Assembly (NCBI GenBank): GCA_033557465.1
Contig: CM066040.1
Span: 327,068,297-327,132,296, forward strand
Length of the DNA: 64,000 nt
Source of the DNA: Ichthyophis bannanicus
Taxonomy: Eukaryota > Chordata > Amphibia > Gymnophiona > Ichthyophiidae
Reading direction: 5' to 3'
A program made the translations under genes and the position numbers. This document shows, piece after piece, positions 23,019 to 34,200 of the stretch (the stretch's first letter is position 1; each line of letters begins with the position of its first letter). The notes below the pieces were generated by a model. It saw nothing but the letters and a program-made list of their open reading frames with translations, did no database searches and was not told the origin of the DNA.

Positions 23019-24230
23019 TCAGTTGATATATACTACCATGGTCATGTTATCGTAGCATACCCGGACTGACTTCTGAGCCACCAGGAATGAGAATGCCAAG
23101 AGAGCCTGGAACACTGCCCGCATCTCCAACTGACTGATCGAACAGGCACTCTCCTCCAGGGACCACCACCCCTGAGATACCTGGCCCACATATTGCGCTC
23201 CCCATCCTGAGAGGATGGCGTCCGTGGTGAGCAAGATCCACTGCATTGTTCCAGTGGAAGACCCGCCACCAGGTGAGTCAGATGTTGCTACCAATCCAGG
23301 CTTCTTCATGCCTCCTCGGGGCAAATAAACCTCTGCAATAGGGGCTGATGCTGAGGTGACCAGTGAGTAAGCAACACTCTCTGCAGCAGTCGCATGTAAG
23401 CTTGTGCCCAAGGCACCATGTCCAAGGCCGCTGCCATGGACCCCAGAAACTGCAGGTAATACCACGCTTTCGGCGCTTTCATGTGCAAGATGCTTCAAGC
23501 CTGGTTCTGTAACTTCAAAACCCGATCCTTGGGTAGTTGGACAAGTCCCTCTCGAGTGTCGAACTGTGCCCCCAGATACACCAGGCACTGGAATGGCTGA
23601 AGCTGACTCTTGGCCGGGTTGACTACCCACTCCAAACTCTCCAGGAATTGTACCACCCTGCATGTGGCCGAGATCCCCTCGGCTGCGGACTTCGCCCATA
23701 TGAGTCAATCATCCAGACAGGGGTGAACCAAGATCCCCTCCTTGCACAGGGCCTGTGCACCCCACCACCATGATCTTTGTGAAGGTGTACGGAGCCATGG
23801 CCAACCCGAGTGGGAGGGCACGAAACTTGAAGTTTCCTGCAGGGATGGCAAAATGCAAGAACCACTGATGGTCTGACTGAATTGGGATATGCAGGTAAGC
23901 CTCTGTGAGGTCCAGCGCTGACAAAACTTGCCCTATCACACTGCCAAGTTGACGGACCACAAGGTCTCCATCCTGAAGTGTAGAACATGCAGTGCGTGGT
24001 TCACATGCTTGAGGTCAAGGATAGGGCAAAACGACCCCTCCTTCTTGGGAACCACGAAATAGATGGAGTATCGACTTATGCTGCACTGATCTCGTAGTAC
24101 CGGCACTAAGGCCTGAAATTTCTGCAGATGTTGAAGGGTATCCTGTACCACTTTCACCTTCTTGAGAGCTCTGCAAGGTGAGAGGAAAAAAGCGTCAGAG
24201 AGGGGCCACACAAACTCGAGCACGTAACCC
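23019..24230 (-). pseudogene. DIRS-1 reverse transcriptase and RNase H
   Basis: In order: YFVVPKKEGSFCPILDLKHV, the first catalytic Asp in LSALDLTEAYLHIPI, FRALPLGLAMAPYTFTKI, and CLDDWLI (a variant of the YLDD box) near 23700. The RNase H segment has LTTDAILSGWGAQY and QLEMRAVFQALLAF. At least two frameshifts and several stops divide it. Confidence 0.8.
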
Positions 24231-24249
24231 TCTCAGATGATCTCCAAGA

Positions 24250-25390
24250 TCCACTGGTCTGTGGTTACTGAGGCCCAGGCGGAGAAAAACTGTTGTAAAC
24301 TGTCCCCTATTGCCACCTTCACCTGGACCACCCTGACTTCATTGGGGCTTCTTTGCCGTAGCCTACAAGACTAAGTAGCCGCCTCAGCCAGAACCGCAGA
24401 CTCCTGAAAGGACTGACCCTGTGTCGTGTAGCGTCCCCTCTGATACAGAACGAAGCAGCTAGCCCTGAAGCATCGAAAGTCAGGCGGTTGCCCCCTCTGG
24501 GGCGGTCCCTGTTTTGGGACCTTGGGTTTGTCCTCTGGCAAATGACATCCCTTGGTTTCTCCAAGGTCCTTTACCAGTTTCTCCAATGCCTCCCCAGAAA
24601 GCATCTTGCCTTTATATAGGATTTTACTGAGCCAAGACTTGGAGGCTGCATCTGCTGACCAAATACAGAGCCAAAGGAAGCGGCGTGCTGCAATAAGAGA
24701 TGCAATCACCTTGGACATCACCCTGATCAAGTCGTAGAAGGCATCCGCTAGATAGGCCGAGGCCGACTCCAACTTGGTCCCTTCCGGAGACCCTTGCCCC
24801 TCCAAGTCAACTGGAGAAAGTCCTTGGAACCAATGGATGGAAGCTCTAGACACAAAAGCCCCACAAATAAGGTGTTGGAATCAAAGGCCTGCTTCAGGAG
24901 AGACTTCAAGGCCGCTCTGCCTTCCACTGGGATGTTGTTCTTTTTTGTGACTGCCAAAACCAAGGAATCCACCTTGGGTATTCGGAGCAGCTCTTGTTCC
25001 TCCTGCAGTATGGAATACAAGCGATCCATTACTCTACCCCCCTCAGGCTAGTTTCTGGAAATTTCCATTCCGATTCAATTACCATGTGGATCAGAAAGCA
25101 AGCCTGAGCCCCTTTGAACCTCTGTAGCAGCAGGTCTTCCAGAGGCTCCTCCACATCCACCAGCGGAGTAGCAATGATGCTAAAGAGTGTCTGATTAATG
25201 CCGACAGCTCCTTCCTGTGAAAAACTCTAGTTGGGGTCACCTCCGGACGGATTCTCTCCATCTTCCAAGTCAGTGAGCCCTGTCTCATCCCAAAAATCTG
25301 AGGACCCTTCACCCGGGACCTCAGAGGCAGGTGACTGGGGAGAGCCCTAACCCAGCCAGACCCCAGACAGTATTTTGATGGCATCATGGG
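24250..25390 (-). pseudogene. DIRS-1 Gag-like ORF1
   Basis: Frames contain LYSILQEEQELLRIPKVDSL, VTKKNNIPVEGRAALKS and, toward the end, RRFLWLCIWSADAASKSWLS with EALEKLVKDLGETKG. This wording is shared by amphibian DIRS ORF1 proteins and in part by the Gag part of DIRS-2. Function is presumed structural. Confidence 0.65.
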
Positions 25391-25436
25391 CTTTTCCCGA
25401 TGCCATGATCATCCCCGATGCCATCAAAATACTGTC
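25366..25436. repeat. Perfect 20-bp hairpin at the DIRS-1 edge
   Basis: 25366-25385 (GACAGTATTTTGATGGCATC) is exactly complementary to 25417-25436. A related GATGCCAT repeats inside the loop. Probably the end of a separate nonautonomous element that abuts DIRS-1. Confidence 0.7.
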
Positions 25437-26414
25437 GGGGCTGCTATGCAAATTAGCCACTTCGGTGCCCGGAGAGGAAGCCAAACTAGCACAGACTTCT
25501 TGTGTGCATGTGTTCGGCTTGCTCTCCCAGTTTAATGTTGCGATGGCTCATTTGCATGTGCATGGTTAACGCGGGGATCATTTGCATGCCCTATCTTTGC
25601 TGCATCTGGTGTTAAAAAATATGCGTTGTCGGGCCGCGTTAAAGTCGTCTTCAGCGTGCGTCTAGCACCGGTTTTCTCCCACCAGTCGGCAAGGGAGGCT
25701 GAGGGATGGGGAAGTGTGTACAGCGCTACATATGCCTTGTAGCACTATATAAATTCTAAGTAGCAGTATTAGAGAGAGAGAGTGAGAAAGCAACATCGGA
25801 ACAGATCTGTTTAGGGCAGTGCTCGTGAAGCCTCTCCTGGAAGCACGTTAGAAGGATTACTGCGACGAATATGCACCAGATAAAGCTGCATGTCACATGC
25901 AAATCTCTCTCATGCATATTCATTGCGGTAATCCTGAAAAGCCTCCAGGAGATGATGGAGAAGGCTGGCTTCCAGCATCATAGAATTCAGGTCCAGTAAG
26001 TCCCTTCCCCTGAGACCGTGCACCCAATGTAGAATGCTTTACGCATAACATGAACGTCTAATTGTAGTTATGACGAGTTAGAGCTGGCCGACACCCTCCC
26101 TCTTTCTACCCTTTCCAGGGGAAAGAAGCAGACAATTTTAGCTGTCACAAAGGGCGCCATTATCCGAAGAACCAGCCCTGAGTGGGCAACTGGCTTGGAA
26201 GACCACTGCAGCTCGAAACATCTGTATCAGCATTACTGAAGCCTCACGCATGGAGTCACGAGTCCCACAGTGATCACCGCCACAGCTTCATATATTCAAC
26301 TGCCATCCCACCACTATATTTCCCTGTGTGACATCACCACCATCCCATACAGACAGCCGCAGTCTCATTCCTGCAGTGTCACGCACAGACACCTTGCCAC
26401 GATGGAAAAAGCAG
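25437..26414. other. Unclassified, with an L2 tail and a degenerate MITE
   Basis: 25717-25770 has an L2-type tail (TGTACAGCGCTACATATGCC). 25817-25970 is a degenerate palindromic MITE related to 5057-5234 (GCATATTCATTGCGGTAATCC). The rest, including 26000-26414, shows nothing recognisable. Confidence 0.5.
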
Positions 26415-27750
26415 TCAAAACCCTATCCTTGGTTTTGGCTGAGGTGCTGGTTGGGGCTTCTGAGACCTCTCCTGTTTAGAATGAAGATGAGAGGTTTGCT
26501 TGGACTGGGTGCAGTGGGAGGCAAGGAAAAACCTACACCTGTTAGAGTAGCAGGATTTCCACTGATCTCCACTATGGAACCTCCTGGAAAAGGAGGCTGG
26601 AGCAGACAAAAGCCTGGAGAGCATCCTGAATATATCAGAGTGCTGTTCAAGTTTATCTTGAAGGAGAAAAGCAGACATATCATCTAGGCTGCACATGATG
26701 TCCCGTAAGAATATGTCCGTGTACAGCTGGTATGAAGACATGTGGGAAGCAAATATGACATTTTGAAACTTTCTCTCAAAAGAGTCTGAGGTCTGAGCCT
26801 TCCTCCCTGGGGGCACCGAGGAGTATGACTTGGAGGTCTTGGCTCTCGGGAGGGAGGTTTTGACAACCATGGAGTGGTGCAACAGCTGGAGTTTTTCGAA
26901 TCTGGGAGCCTTCTGAACTCCCTGATGGAGTGAAGAGGGTTATCAGCTGGTCAGGAATCGGTGTGGAGTCCCTTTGATGCCTCAATGTTGATGCCTCTTC
27001 CTCATGTAGATGATGTGACTCAAGGATGGGCTCAATATCTCAATACAGTGTGCTTGGAACAGTAAGGGGTCTATGCTCCCTCATGGCGAACAGCATTGTG
27101 ATTCTATCCTTGATACACTGCAAAAGGCGACCCTCCATGGTTATCATTTGCAAAGGCAGAATCCTGGAATATGTCAGGGAGAATCAGCAGGCTTGTCTCG
27201 GCTTCGGTTAGGCTGTCATTGCCCTTCAGCTGGTACTGAGGTTGAGCCATCCTCACATTGGGACAGCTTGAAGGGTTGCACATACGAGCCCTTGATGCTC
27301 TCAGTATTGTGCCCTGGTGAGCTTTGGTGCTAATGCATCGTAGCTTCCATGCGATGCCAATGAAGATGAGAACAAATCCTTTCTGGTCTTCAGGGAAGCG
27401 TCAATGGATGGGTGATGCTTTGGCAATCTATGGATGCTCAGTTCTGAAGGAGCTGAAGGACCTCTGAATACAGACACATCACCAGCATTTAGTGTGGCTT
27501 TTGAAACAATGGAAACTGATGCTACCAATGCCACTCCCACAGGAAAGGAGGAACAACACTGACATGCATCCGAAAGGCTCTGTGATGAAAAATGGATTGA
27601 AGAGAAATAGCACCACAGGGGCAGGCAGGAAGGCACACATATGCACACTGGAGCTATCCAAAAGCTTCAAGGAGAAGCAGGGAAAGGTTCCCACGGGAGG
27701 GCTCTGTTGGTGATGTCGAGGACTTTATCCTCTTGTCCATGGAGAAAATA
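26415..27750 (-). pseudogene. Retroelement Gag-like remnant, possibly DIRS ORF1
   Basis: A 155-codon minus frame ends with a basic, Gln/Pro-rich tail (SQKPQPAPQPKPRIGF). It is preceded by SYQLYTDIFLRDIM and LQDKLEQHSDIFRMLSRLL. Similar tails occur in amphibian DIRS ORF1 proteins, but the match is from memory and weak. The region upstream is broken into short frames. Confidence 0.35.
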
Positions 27751-27756
27751 GTGAAT

Positions 27757-29735
27757 TTAGACCTTACCTACTAATTTTCTTTCCTGGAGTCCTTCCAGTC
27801 CAGTCCAGCCCAGACGCGTGGGTTATGCTCATCTACCAGCAGATGGAGACTAAGGGGTATGTTTACTAAACCGGGCTAACAGTTAACCCAGGCTATCTGC
27901 AACTAGGTCCCATTGAATAATATGGGACCTAGTGGCAGATAGCCCGGGTTAACCGTTAGCCCGGTTTAGTAAACATACCCCTAAGAACAACAAACCAAAA
28001 TCCTCTCACGTAAGTAGCCTCTAATCCCCTGCTGAGCCAGTATGAAACTCACAAAGCAGCAGAACGGAGTCCCAAACCCCATACACTCTACTAGCCCTGC
28101 TCCTCTTTTTTTTAATTTTGTAAACCTACCACCGCCAACAGCTCACCCCTCTAAAGGACCAAGGTCCACAACGGGTAGAGCAAGCAGTGTGAAAACACAG
28201 CAGAACTCCCAAGATCAACAAATTGGAACAAAGCGAGAACCGTGCAACAAACTGGCCCCAAATCTGCCTGCTCCAGCAACACACTTCTTTCAGAACAGAC
28301 ACTAGACCAGTATAAGATATCAGCCAAGTCCCAGGTGGGTTGGATTGGACTGGAGGGACTCCAGGAAAAAGAATTAGCAGGTAAGGTCTACTTTCACCTT
28401 CCCATGCATCCCTCCAGTCCAGTCCAGATGTGTGGGATGTAACAAAGAAGTACTATTGAGGGGTGGATACCAAGACATCAGCCTGCAGCACCTGAGCACC
28501 CCAAAGTTTGCGTCCTTATGAGTCTGCACATCCAGCTTTTAATGATGCACAAAAGAATGAAGCGATTAGCACATCGCCGTCTTACAAATATCCTGAACTC
28601 CACCCAAGAAGATGCCTGAGTCCGAGTAGAGTGAGTCTGCAAACCCACTGGAACTACTCACCCCTTCAGCAAGTAAGTGGAGTAAATGGCTCCCTGGATC
28701 CAGCGGGAAATGGTCACCTTAGAAGCTGCCTCGCTCTTTCGAGGCCCACCAAACAGTACAACAAGGTGCTCTGAATGCTGGAACTCCTCTGTAACCTTTA
28801 AGTAGCACTTGAGCAACCTGCAAAAATCCAACAAATGCAAAGTCCTGGACTCAGCCAAATCCAGGGAACCAACAAAGGCCGGCAGGACCACTGCCTGGTT
28901 CAGGTGAAACACAAAATACCTCAAAGGACTGCTTAAGCAGTGCCTCCATCCATTGAGCCTGCAGGTCCTTCAAGGCCACCCGCTTTCAACCGAGATGGTA
29001 GTCTTCCTTGTGACTGCAATCACCAATGCAACCACCCGGGGAAGATACAAGTGCTCCCTCTCATCTGGAGAGATGGGGTAAATCCTGACCATACTCCTAC
29101 CAACCCGCAGACCCGCATTAGGGGACTTCTATTCCTTATCAATCACTGTCTTCATGGCCTGGTGGACGGGAAAGGACAGAGGAGGCTTACGAATGTCCTC
29201 AAAGAGTATGTCCTCCACCTGCTCAAGGGAGCAGGCTGTGGCTCCTCCAAAATCCACAAAGTCATCAATGTCTTTACAATCAGGGAGGGGAGCTCATTCT
29301 GCTGAAAAATCCAGACTGCCAAAGAGAACTCCCCAGCTGGCAGTTCCCTCTCCTCAGGGTCAGGATCCTCCAGAAGATCTGAAGGCACTTCCAGGGCCCC
29401 CAAGGAACCCAACAATCCCACCGTGGTTCCATGCTCAAAGCCGGGGGACCTCTCCTGGCACGGACCCTTCCCTGTCACCACAATCGCCAGCCCCCCCCCC
29501 CAGCAAGAAGGGGGACCCAACATGAAAGTCCCCTCTCCAACTCCCTGTTGCAACATAAATGCTTGGTGCAACAACAGGACAAACTCCTGGAAAAAGGGGG
29601 ACCTACCCTCACTGCCCAATGACACCCCCCCCCAAGGGGCCCAGGGGATTTGAGGATATAGAGTACAACACCGTAGGCTCTCCTCTCTCCAGAGAAGCCA
29701 TGCATCAGAATCTAAACCCGACAGCTCCTCTGCAC
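27757..29735 (-). mobile_element. DIRS-2, internally deleted DIRS element (Gag joined to recombinase)
   Basis: A terminal segment at 27757-27830 (TTACCTACTAATTTTCTTTC) has its inverse at about 28350-28395, the same layout as DIRS-1. Recombinase sequence occupies 28400-28930: FHLNQAVVLPAFVGSLDLAE, a THSTRTQASSW box, and GGPRKSEAASKVTISRWIQG. Immediately above it (about 28940-29735) is Gag sequence. Reverse transcriptase and RNase H are absent, so about 2.5 kb of the usual interior is missing. A 128-bp MITE sits in its 3' region. Confidence 0.75.
27854..27981. mobile_element. 128-bp hairpin MITE, Harbinger-like, with TAA duplication
   Basis: The element is almost entirely one palindrome: GGGGTATGTTTACTAAACCG at the left pairs with CGGTTTAGTAAACATACCCC at the right. 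It is flanked by TAA at 27851-27853 and 27982-27984. A 3-bp TAA duplication and GG-initial termini fit PIF/Harbinger-type MITEs. It is inserted in the 3' region of DIRS-2. Confidence 0.85.
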
Positions 29736-29739
29736 TGGC

Positions 29740-30510
29740 CATCGCACTGGGCTGCTCTGCTGCACTGGCAGGCACACCAGCAATGATGCCTGTGCTGCAC
29801 CCTGGCTGGGCACTGGCATCCTCCGTGGTGGGTGTTGAGGCTCCCCCAATGCACAGGTCCCAGGCTGGGAGGGCAGAATTCCTGGAAGATCTGTGGGACA
29901 GCAAAGGTGGCAGAGGTTAGTGACATGGTATGCCAGCTCAACCTATGGGGTGGCACAAGGTCCACTACAGAACCAGCAGGTGGTGCACAGTGCACACCTT
30001 ACCCACCCCATGCAGCATCCAAGGTCAAACAGACAGACAGCCATGCCCTGGGTGGATAGAGGCATGGTGGGGACACATATATGGCTTTCACGGTCCTACC
30101 CAGGCTATGGGGCACCCCTATCACCTGCCTGTGTGCCTGTAGAGGAGCTGTCTGTCCGCAAACCCAGAGACGGTGACCTCCTCCACATACTGCAGCACCT
30201 GTTCCTCAAGTGCGGTGAGGCTGCGCTGCTGTGCAGGAGGGAGTCTGCTGTTGCTGGCCCTCTTCTCCTTTGCTGCCTGCCAGACCATGCGCCACTTCTT
30301 CTTGATCTCCTCCATGTCTCGGTTATGATGGTGTACCGCACTGACCTTGCTGACAATGTCTCGCCATGCTGCCTGCTGAGTGCTGGCATCCTCAGCCACA
30401 AAGAGGGCAGTGTGCTGCTGCAGGATGAGTCCCAGGGCCATAGGCATCTCAGACGGCATGAATTTTGCCTTTCTTATGCGCTTTGCCACTGTCGGTGTCT
30501 TCTCAGCCAT
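29740..30510 (-). CDS. Myb/SANT-like DNA-binding protein, two exons, 3' end lost (gene B)
   Basis: Exon 1 (30510 to 30125) starts MAEKTPTVAKRIRKAKFMPS and encodes a Myb/SANT-like trihelix with conserved Trp residues (QQAAWRDIVSKVSAVHHHNR, then EIKKKWRMVWQAAKEKR). An acidic helix follows (ALEEQVLQYVEEV). It ends at a donor (AGGCAG|GTGATAG). A consensus acceptor (TTGCTGTCCCACAG) at 29891-29904 begins exon 2 at 29890. Joining the two keeps the frame and continues into an Ala/Ser/Pro-rich tail (GVPASAAEQPSAMASAEEL). Beyond about 29735 the same frame runs into DIRS Gag sequence. Such proteins accompany Harbinger transposases and also exist as host genes (NAIF1/MSANTD type). Which applies here is not settled. 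Confidence 0.6.
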
Positions 30511-31159
30511 TGTGAAGCAACAACACGCTAAGGCAATGTTCGAATACCCGCGTAGGTCCTCTTATGCATACATGGGTAAAATGCAGAGCGGGGCCATGCC
30601 CCGTCCAACGTCATATCTGGTACCCACATAGGCCCCTGGGTGCCGACATTACAAAAATCTGCATGACAGCTCACTGCCATAGGATCCCATAGCCGCACAG
30701 CACTGAGCAATGGCAACAGATGTGCAGGACTGCCCAGACTGCAAACCCAGGTGAGTCGCATAACACAGTAAGCAGGCATGGCAACCGCGGTGTGCACTGT
30801 TCCAACGATGTGCCTTTGCTGCAGTTGTTTTGTGCGGGTATGGCAGAGGGCACTACCCACACAGAGAGTCGTGCCCAGAGGCACTACCCATGCAGGGCTC
30901 TGCCCGTGACTGTCTGCATAGGTAGTGCCCCTCTGCCATATCCATACAGAACGAGCATGCCCACACCCCATGCCCACAGACCCCCTCCCCCAGTCCCCTG
31001 AACCACCTATACAGACACGATGCCCTGCCCCCACAAAATGGATGAGACAGAATTTGCAAAATTGAACCATTTTATTATAAACATGTGCCAACACATTTAC
31101 AACTGTGCCAACAGCTGTACAAACTGCCGACCACCACAGCGCAGGGCATACTCTGACTG
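30511..31159. other. Spacer between the two Myb/SANT-like genes
   Basis: GC-rich sequence of the same style as the flanking genes, with inverted segments around 30850-30950 (GGCAGAGGGCACTACCCA and its partial complement GGTAGTGCCCCTCTGCC). No coding exon is supported. Confidence 0.45.
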
Positions 31160-33312
31160 GGGGACTACCTATGATGCATGGGGGCCCTGCTTGTGCCCTG
31201 TCATTGCAGCAGTGAGGGCATCCAGGTACACAGTGATGGTCTGTGCTGCGGTCTGAACCTCCTCCCTGAGTAGATGCACCACCGCCACCAGGGTGGCCAG
31301 AGCCCAGTCACTGGATGGACAAGGGTGTGGTGGCACAGCCAGAGTGCACCCAAAGATGCTTGGATGGCTATGTGGGCCACCAGCTGTGGGAGGTGGACCA
31401 CGGCCCCACTGTCTGTCGCATCTGGCCCGTGCTGAGCCTTGTGGTGGGCACATGGCCCCTTAGTAGTGTTGTGGGTGGGCATCGCTGTGGGGTGCAGGGT
31501 ACAGCCGGGGGTGCAGCTCCACCTCTGGGTCCCCCGTCGGTTGCCTGCTGGTGGTGCCCTGTGCCACTCCACTGTACCTGGGGTGCTTGGTGGGTGGTTC
31601 CCACATCCCCCATGCTACCCCCTCTGATCCCTCCCCCTCTGACTCCTCTACCTCCCCATCATGCCCCTGGCCCTGCCATCCCTCCTCCTCTGACTCCCCA
31701 TCCAATCACTGTGTCATGGCCCTCTCACTGCCCTCCTCCTCTGACGAGGTGTCCTCAGATGCAGTGTCACTGGATGACTCCTCCTCCTCCTCGTCCCCAT
31801 CACTGCTGGTGGTACTGGTGCTGGATTGTTCCGGTGGCACTGCACCGCTGCTCCTTGGTGGTGGGTGAGGTCGGCCAGAAGTGTCCTGGGCCCCCTTGGA
31901 ACCAGCTGTGGGGAAAGAGGATGGGAGATTAATGGTCCGCACAGGTGAGACTGCACACCCGTGGGGGGCCCACACATGCATTGCTCAACCCACCTTCAGC
32001 TCACAGAAGCATGCCTCCCCCACAGTGCACATAGCACGTCCTCCCCCTTTGCTCACCTCCAGCCAGCTCTGTTCTCCCCTTCACATGCCAAGCTGTGCCC
32101 TGCTGGCCCCCCCAGGTGATGGGTATGCAAAGGAGGCAGAATGGGCAGGTGCACAATGTGCCCTTGGGGCCACCGCTGGGGATGTGTGCCCCCTGTACTG
32201 TCCCCTTCTATGCCATGCCCTGACCAGCTGTGTGCATACACATCTTGGGTGCTGGCAGGTGCACATACAGGATGGTGGCACCAGGGGATGGCACAACTGC
32301 ACATAGCACATTCCCATCATTGCGTACAGAGAGAATACACTACCAGATGGTCTGCCTGCACCAGTCTGGCAGCCATGGCTGCCTTCCCCTGCATTTGCTG
32401 AGTGCCAGTGTGTACCTCACTGACCTTCCTTGGCAGCCATCTGCTCCCTAATCCACTGCAGCTGGTTTGGACTCCTCTGGCACAGCATGCAGAAGTGGCA
32501 CTTGACCTCAAGGGTGCGTCACACATCATATTCCATGTGGGAGGGAGGGACACACATAAGCTCAGTTGGGCACTATCATATTGCCTGTTGTGCATACCTA
32601 TATCCTGCCATAGTGGTGACATGCCCATCCTGGGGGCAGGGGCATACCCATGTGTGGCAGGCTGTGGTAGCAGATCTGATTGCAGGGACAGACAAGCAAC
32701 AAATGTGTGGTTTCTGCCACTGGTCCCCCCCAGACCCCTGCTTCAGGGCACAGAGGCTGGGGGGTGGGACAGGTATCTGGGGGATCCACACTGGCTGGCA
32801 GAGTTCCCTGTGGTGCCCAGCCTAACCACATCGCCCCCTGCACCAAGCATTACCACTGCTGTGCATGCCATGTGGCACTGCTACCAACTGCCACCAGGGG
32901 GTGCAGTGCCCTCACCATCTGCTGTGTGTGGGTATGCCCCCTACTGTGGGAAATCAGAGCTGGCACCAGTGCCAATGCATGGCCCACCCCACCCCCACCA
33001 CCACCTGATAAGCAAACATTGGGGCAGCCACAGCACGTGGTTTGGCATCACAGCCCTGTCTCCCTGTGCAGACACACAACTGTGCCTTTCAGGGTGTGTC
33101 TGCCTGGCATGTTGCTCAGCCCCCCCGCCCCACATGTTGTGGCCTCCTTACCTGCGCAGCCGGAGTTGGATGCCCCTCCATATGGCTGTTGACAGACGCA
33201 GGTTTGGCTGACAGTCCCCCCTGGGGTAGAGGATCCCCTCATGCTGCAACACGGAGCAGACAAGGCTCTCGCTCTCATCAGGGCTGAAGTTTACACTTCT
33301 TCTTGCCGCCAT
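31160..33312 (-). CDS. Myb/SANT-like DNA-binding protein, multi-exon (gene A)
   Basis: Exon 1 (33312-33152) encodes MAARRSVNFSPDESESLVCS and continues VLQHEGILYPRGD to AIWRGIQLRLR. This is the first helices of a NAIF1/MSANTD-like Myb domain, ending at a consensus donor (CGCAG|GTAAGG). A probable second exon ends at 32425 (KCHFCMLCQRSPNQLQWIRE, then QMAAKE|GTCAGTGAG). A third begins at 31905 after TCTTTCCCCACAG and encodes a strongly acidic Ser-rich linker (SSDGDEEEEESSSDTASEDT). An in-frame TGA at 31706-31708 interrupts it. The same frame continues acidic and ends in a helical segment (LVAVVHLLREEVQTAAQTIT). The exon 2 acceptor was not identified. No transposase is present nearby. Confidence 0.5.
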
Positions 33313-33939
33313 GATGCTGGTGTCTAATGCCCAGCCACAGGGGGCTCTTGCAAAGGCAGCATGCGGTGCCTGCGTGATGGTGTCATCTATGCACGGGTAT
33401 GCTGGAAGGGCAATACACTGGTTCCTGCATACATGCTGTCCTGCTTCTCTGGTTGATATTGTGGTCACAAACACGGGTATCGCCTGAACCTTGGGTCCAG
33501 TGCTTGGGTTATGCGCCCTGCGCTTACCTGTATATGCCGTGGTGGGCGCCTGCCGCTGTGCTTGGTTTGTGCTGCATTTTCGTTGCTTGCCCACTGTGGT
33601 GGCACATGACTCACGATTCAAGCACTTTCCCTGAACGGGAAACTTTCTTCGGGTATGGCAGACCTCGGCCTTGTTGAAAATCGGGCCCATAATCTTTTTA
33701 AACTACTGCAGTTTAAAACTGCATAGAAATATTAACAATCAAATGTGTGACTTCAAGTCAACAGCAATAAAAGAGAAAAATTATAACTCTAATTAGAACG
33801 TTGCAGCCAAGCAGAAACGGATGAGCTTTTCATTTTTTCCTAAATGCTAGACTCCCAATATGGCAGGAGATCAGATGGCATTTCACTGCAGGCTGAAGTT
33901 CCTTATTCTCTTCTGAGTTTTATCAAGGTTTTCACATCT
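33313..33939. other. Upstream region of gene A and a possible element terminus
   Basis: At 33674-33690 the minus strand reads GGGCCCGATTTTCAACAAGG preceded by TTATG. This resembles Harbinger-type termini in amphibians, but no matching inverted copy was found to the left. The rest is unremarkable. Confidence 0.35.
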
Positions 33940-34200
33940 AGGGATAAATAAGCCACACTGAGACAAACCAATGTCCAGCTCAGCATCCTGTCTCTGACAG
34001 TCCAGATCCCAAAAAGTAGATCTATTTCTCACAGCTCATTTCCAGAGATGAGCAGTGGCTGTCCTAAATCTACCCAGCTAATAATGTTTATATGAACTTT
34101 TCCTCCAGGAACTTGTCTAAACCTCTTTTAAATTTGTTGTTAGTCGCTTTGACCACCTCCTCCAGTAACAAATGCCGTGGCTTACAATATTTCAAAAACT
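33940..34200 (-). mobile_element. CR1 LINE 3' fragment
   Basis: The forward strand shows TTTTCCTCCAGGAACTTGTC, the complement of the CR1 ORF2 block GLDKFLEE, followed by a degenerate 3' UTR. It is homologous to 10560-10790 and opposite in orientation to 42420-42650. Confidence 0.7.

Larger units (their letters stand above)
20815..25360 (-). mobile_element. DIRS-1, DIRS-type tyrosine-recombinase retroelement, decayed
   Basis: Minus-strand order is Gag-like (24250-25390), reverse transcriptase (23270-24230), RNase H (23019-23270) and tyrosine recombinase (21391-22500). The 3' end has an inverted terminal segment at 20815-20870 (CTGCTAATTGTCTTTCCTTG). Its complement recurs at about 21345-21365 next to the recombinase, as expected for DIRS terminal and internal complementary repeats. 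Many stops and frameshifts are present. The 5' terminal repeat is not seen; sequence changes to a hairpin at 25366. Confidence 0.85.

Noticed and set aside
31315..31932. 205-codon plus-strand ORF and several other long GC-rich frames at 30000-33300
   Set aside because: Pro/Trp/Cys-rich low-complexity translations antisense to the Myb-like exons; no domain or splice context.
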